Source: JARYGU01 sp033795365 (GTDB taxonomy: Bacteria; Pseudomonadota; Alphaproteobacteria; Rhizobiales; Rhizobiaceae). Taken from it: 62,195 nt of DNA. Every line of letters starts with the position of its first letter. Within the stretch, counting starts at the first letter, position 1. Positions 59,617-62,195 of the stretch are shown here, piece after piece. The stretch spans positions 1 through 62,195 of the forward strand of contig JARYGU010000027.1 in assembly GCA_033795365.1 (NCBI GenBank), in the 5' to 3' direction. The notes beneath the pieces were generated by a model. It had not been told where the DNA came from and searched no databases. It saw only the letters and a list, made by a program, of their open reading frames with translations. Made by a program: the position numbers and the translations under genes.

Positions 59617-60615
59617 TCAGGCCGTGGCCTCCAGAACGATATTGGCCGCGCTTTCCTTGAGTTCGACGCCGAAGGCGCGCTGATACTGTTCGGCCACCAG
59701 CGAGCGTTCCAGTTCGTCGCACTTGTTGAGGAACGTCACACGGAATGCGAAAGCGATATCGCCGAAGATCTCCGCATTCTCTGCCCAGGTTATGACGGTA
59801 CGCGGGCTCATGACGGTGGAAAGATCGCCGTTGATGAAAGCGGCGCGCGTCAGGTCGGCGACCCGCACCATGCGCGAGATCGTCTCGCGGCCGTCGGGCC
59901 TGCCGGAAAGGCTCTTCACCTTGGCCGCCACGATGTCGACCTCGTTGTCATGCGGCAGGTAGTTCAGCGTCGTCACGATCGACCACCGGTCCATCTGTGC
60001 TTGGTTGATCTGCTGCGTGCCGTGGTAAAGGCCGGTCGTGTCGCCTAGGCCGACGGTGTTCGCCGTCGCGAACAGACGGAAGGCCGGATGCGGACGGATG
60101 ACACGGCTCTGGTCGAGCAGTGTGAGGCGGCCCGAGGATTCGAGAACGCGCTGGATGACGAACATGACGTCCGGCCGGCCCGCATCGTATTCGTCGAAGA
60201 CGAGCGCGACATTGTGCTGGTAGGCCCAGGGCAGGATGCCGTCCTTGAACTCCGTGACCTGCAGGCCTTCCTTGATGACGATGGCATCCTTGCCGACGAG
60301 ATCGATACGGCTGACATGGCTGTCGAGATTGACGCGCACGCAGGGCCAGTTGAGCCGTGCCGCGACCTGTTCGATATGCGTCGACTTGCCGGTGCCGTGA
60401 TAGCCTGAAACCATCACGCGGCGGTTATGCGCGAAGCCTGCAAGGATGGCGAGCGTGGTCTCACGGTCGAAGAGGTAGTCCGGATCGAAATCCGGCACAT
60501 AGGCGTCGGCTTTGGTGTAGGCTGGAACGCGGATGTCCGTGTCAATGCCGAAGACCTCCCGCACCGATACAGTGGTGTCCGGGAGGTTGGAAATGTCGAT
60601 ATCCATCTTGCTCAT
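59617..60615 (-). CDS. cobS: aerobic cobaltochelatase subunit CobS
   Basis: A 332-residue AAA+ ATPase of the cobaltochelatase complex. Walker A is GYHGTGKST, Walker B is ALVFDEYDAG, and the sensor-1 region is FRLFATANTVG. The second of two adjacent ATGs (60615) was chosen because GGAG is then 5 nt away and the length equals characterised CobS (332). Confidence 0.94.
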   Translation of the reverse strand: MSKMDIDISNLPDTTVSVREVFGIDTDIRVPAYTKADAYVPDFDPDYLFDRETTLAILAGFAHNRRVMVSGYHGTGKSTHIEQVAARLNWPCVRVNLDSHVSRIDLVGKDAIVIKEGLQVTEFKDGILPWAYQHNVALVFDEYDAGRPDVMFVIQRVLESSGRLTLLDQSRVIRPHPAFRLFATANTVGLGDTTGLYHGTQQINQAQMDRWSIVTTLNYLPHDNEVDIVAAKVKSLSGRPDGRETISRMVRVADLTRAAFINGDLSTVMSPRTVITWAENAEIFGDIAFAFRVTFLNKCDELERSLVAEQYQRAFGVELKESAANIVLEATA

Positions 60616-60676
60616 CATGTCTCCGCGACGGCCGCCACCCTGCGCCCGCCTTATGTCCTATGGCTGTTCGTCTGCT

Positions 60677-61309
60677 CTAGCAGAAGCCGGCCTGCTTTAA
60701 CAATTGATATGCTTGAATGACGGCGCGAAAACGCTCTTCCGAACCTCTGTCTCCGCCATTTGCATCGGGATGATGCTGTTTGACAAGGTTTTTGTAGGCA
60801 CTCTTTATGTCCTGCGACGTGGCGGCAGCATGAAGCCCCAATGTGTCGAAAGCCTTCGCTTCCAGCGTCTTCAGCTTTCTTGTCCTTGGTTCCATGCGCG
60901 GGCCGCGGCTGCGCCCCTGCTCGAAAAAGCCGAAGGGATCGCGGATGCGCTGATTTGCCCCGGCGGTGCCGGAGCGGACATTGCCGTGCGCCGGCCCGTT
61001 CTTGGCGGCCTTGTTCACGCCCATCGTCCATGTCGGGCGATGGCCGGTGATCGCCTCCTTCTGATAGCGCGCGATCTCGCCGTCCGAAAGGCCGGAGAAG
61101 TAGTTGTAGCCTTTGTTGTATTCCTTCACATGCTCGAAGCAGAACATGAAGAACTGGCCTTCGGCGTTGCGTCCGACCGGTGCGCGATGCGCAGCGTTCT
61201 CCTCGCATCCGTCCCACTGGCAGATGGGAGCGGTGCGTTCGGGGCGCTCGACGCGGCGACGCGTGCGGATGCGGTCGAAGTATTTTGAATCGAGTTTCAT
61301 GCGGCTCAT
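60677..61309 (-). CDS. J-domain (DnaJ-like) protein with N-terminal Cys/His cluster
   Basis: A 210-residue protein. The C-terminal 60 residues form a J domain with the diagnostic HPD in LVKQHHPDANGG, so it should stimulate a DnaK/HscA-type ATPase. The N-terminal part has CQWDGC and, 30 residues on, CFEH, a pattern like a small zinc site. No Gly/Phe linker or DnaJ zinc domain is present. ATG 61300 or 61309 are both possible and neither has a clear ribosome site. It is divergent from a BolA gene. Confidence 0.83.
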   Translation of the reverse strand: MSRMKLDSKYFDRIRTRRRVERPERTAPICQWDGCEENAAHRAPVGRNAEGQFFMFCFEHVKEYNKGYNYFSGLSDGEIARYQKEAITGHRPTWTMGVNKAAKNGPAHGNVRSGTAGANQRIRDPFGFFEQGRSRGPRMEPRTRKLKTLEAKAFDTLGLHAAATSQDIKSAYKNLVKQHHPDANGGDRGSEERFRAVIQAYQLLKQAGFC

Positions 61310-61379
61310 TATGGGGTTGGCGGATGACCACAACAAGAATTGACAAAGCGGAATGTTGCTGGCTTTGTGGGACCATTTT

Positions 61380-61398
61380 CCCGGGCGGAGCGCCCGGG
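61380..61398 (+). other. perfect GC hairpin in the leader of the BolA-family gene
   Basis: CCCGGGCG-GAG-CGCCCGGG followed by TTCTTG looks like a rho-independent terminator, but lies 26 bp before the BolA start codon. A TTGACA at 61340 could be the -35 of a promoter just upstream, making this an attenuator-like leader. Confidence 0.5.
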
Positions 61399-61424
61399 TT
61401 CTTGCGTGTCCTGCAGGCAGAACG

Positions 61425-61706
61425 ATGACGATGAAATCCCGCATAGAAGATAGGTTGTCGAAGGCCTTTTCGCCAGAGCGACTCGATGTGGTCAACGAGA
61501 GTCATTTGCATGCCGGTCACCAGCCTGAATTCTCCGGGACGGGCGAGACGCATATGCGCATCAGGATCGTCTCGCCGGCATTTTCCGGAATGAGCCGGGT
61601 CGCCCGTCACAGGGCGGTAAACGATATCCTCAAGGAAGAATTCGACGCCGGGCTTCACGCGCTGGCGATCGAAGCCGCTGCACCGGGCGAACCGACACGC
61701 TGGTAA
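61425..61706 (+). CDS. BolA-family protein
   Basis: A 93-residue BolA protein with SHLHAGHQPEFSGTGETHM, the His-rich loop region used to coordinate Fe-S clusters with monothiol glutaredoxins, followed by MSRVARHRAVNDIL. Such proteins act in iron sensing, Fe-S trafficking or transcription. ATG 61425 or 61431. Divergent from the J-domain gene. Confidence 0.88.
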   Translation: MTMKSRIEDRLSKAFSPERLDVVNESHLHAGHQPEFSGTGETHMRIRIVSPAFSGMSRVARHRAVNDILKEEFDAGLHALAIEAAAPGEPTRW

Positions 61707-61766
61707 TCCGAGGGGGAACACTCGGTCCGCGTCCGGCGTTTGCCTCCGCGTCAGGAGGAAAAGTCG

Positions 61767-62117
61767 ATGGCGAATGACAAAAGACCCCGTATCGCACGCA
61801 TCTGGCGCGGTCGCACGACCCCGGACAAAGCCGATGCCTATGAGCGTTACAATTACGAGGCAGGCATCCGCCCGCTGATTGCCAGAGCGCTGGCGGTGCA
61901 GACCTTCCGCGAGGACCGGGAAACCGAAACCGAGTTCGTCACCGTCTCCTACTGGGAGAGCATCGAGGCGATGAGCGCCTTTTCCGGCGACGATCCGACC
62001 CGCATTCATCATCTGGAAAAGGACAGGGATTTCCTGATCGAGCTTCCGAAATGCGTTCAGGTTTTCGAATTGCGCTCCAGCCACGCAGCGTTCGGTCCGG
62101 ATTTCGGATTGGGCTAG
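61767..62117 (+). CDS. small ABM-like (dimeric alpha-beta barrel) protein
   Basis: A 116-residue protein that resembles antibiotic-biosynthesis-monooxygenase-type ferredoxin folds: IARIWRGRTTPDKADAYERY, a middle FVTVSYWESIEAMSAFSG, and a tail with VQVFELRSS. Function unknown; such proteins are often heme- or quinone-handling or simply structural. AGGAGG precedes ATG 61767. No later gene was recognised in the last 78 bp. Confidence 0.6.
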   Translation: MANDKRPRIARIWRGRTTPDKADAYERYNYEAGIRPLIARALAVQTFREDRETETEFVTVSYWESIEAMSAFSGDDPTRIHHLEKDRDFLIELPKCVQVFELRSSHAAFGPDFGLG

Positions 62118-62195
62118 CGCAGCGTGCATTCATGTGTGTTCGTAGCCTGCCGCCTTGAAGTAGTTTCTGCACTCGGTTGTCGAGAAGAGGGAGCA

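Noticed and set aside
1..62195. CRISPR array or phage-defence cassette
   Set aside because: No regularly spaced direct repeats or Cas-like proteins were seen; the nucleotidyltransferase pair is the only defence-reminiscent item and evidence for it is weak.

Overview
The window looks like a chromosomal segment of a Rhizobiaceae alphaproteobacterium (Sinorhizobium/Ensifer or Rhizobium type). It is GC-rich, genes often start with GTG or TTG, intergenic palindromes resemble rhizobial RIME elements, and the core genes are typical of the group: CpdR, CobS/CobT, the TIGR02302 protein, rhizobial ftsE/ftsX, and an lptM-lysA pair. Assignments come from reading translated sequence and motifs; no database search was run.

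Left end (1-5100): the 3' end of etfA and a strong terminator, then a MerR regulator, two convergent L,D-transpeptidases of different subfamilies, a secreted SNase-like nuclease, and a nucleotidyltransferase/metallophosphoesterase gene pair.

Accessory block (5264-30371): two PotABCD-like ABC importer clusters are interleaved with enzymes that act on cyclic amides. The first runs from a GntR/FCD regulator through ATPase, Tat-exported binding protein and two permeases to a hydantoin-racemase-like protein. A LysR regulator then faces a five-gene operon (pxpA, biotinyl-domain protein, biotin carboxylase, pxpB, pxpC) across two identical T-N11-A palindromes. Next is a GntR/FCD regulator with two winged-helix domains. 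The second importer cluster carries two SDR dehydrogenases, a second ATPase, a polysaccharide-deacetylase-fold hydrolase of the cyclic-imidase type, a small Cys-rich protein, a CobW GTPase, a binding protein without a signal peptide, and an amidase. I read the block as a scavenging island for five-membered cyclic amides (hydantoins, 5-oxoproline-like lactams, imides): import, racemisation, ring opening, then amide hydrolysis.

Return to core genes (30612-62195): hbdA, whose usual partner etfA is 30 kb away at the window start; then a membrane alkaline-phosphatase-superfamily enzyme and a complete sulfate-type ABC transporter; then tlpA/argH (divergent, 22 bp apart), lptM-lysA, the TIGR02302 protein, cpdR, hpt, ftsE-ftsX, a YdcF protein, plsC, a ChaC-type gamma-glutamylcyclotransferase, a DUF2125 protein, tyrC, a methyltransferase, gloB, a DUF985 cupin, a DMT exporter, a DUF3108 protein, rpmB behind a clear sigma70-type promoter, a YhhQ-type queuosine-precursor transporter, a phytase-like esterase, cobS-cobT, a J-domain protein, a BolA protein and an ABM-like protein.

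No tRNA, rRNA, CRISPR array, transposase or integrase was recognised. The most interesting parts are the cyclic-amide block, its split biotin-dependent PxpABC operon, the double-winged-helix regulator, and the imidase / Cys-rich protein / CobW set.
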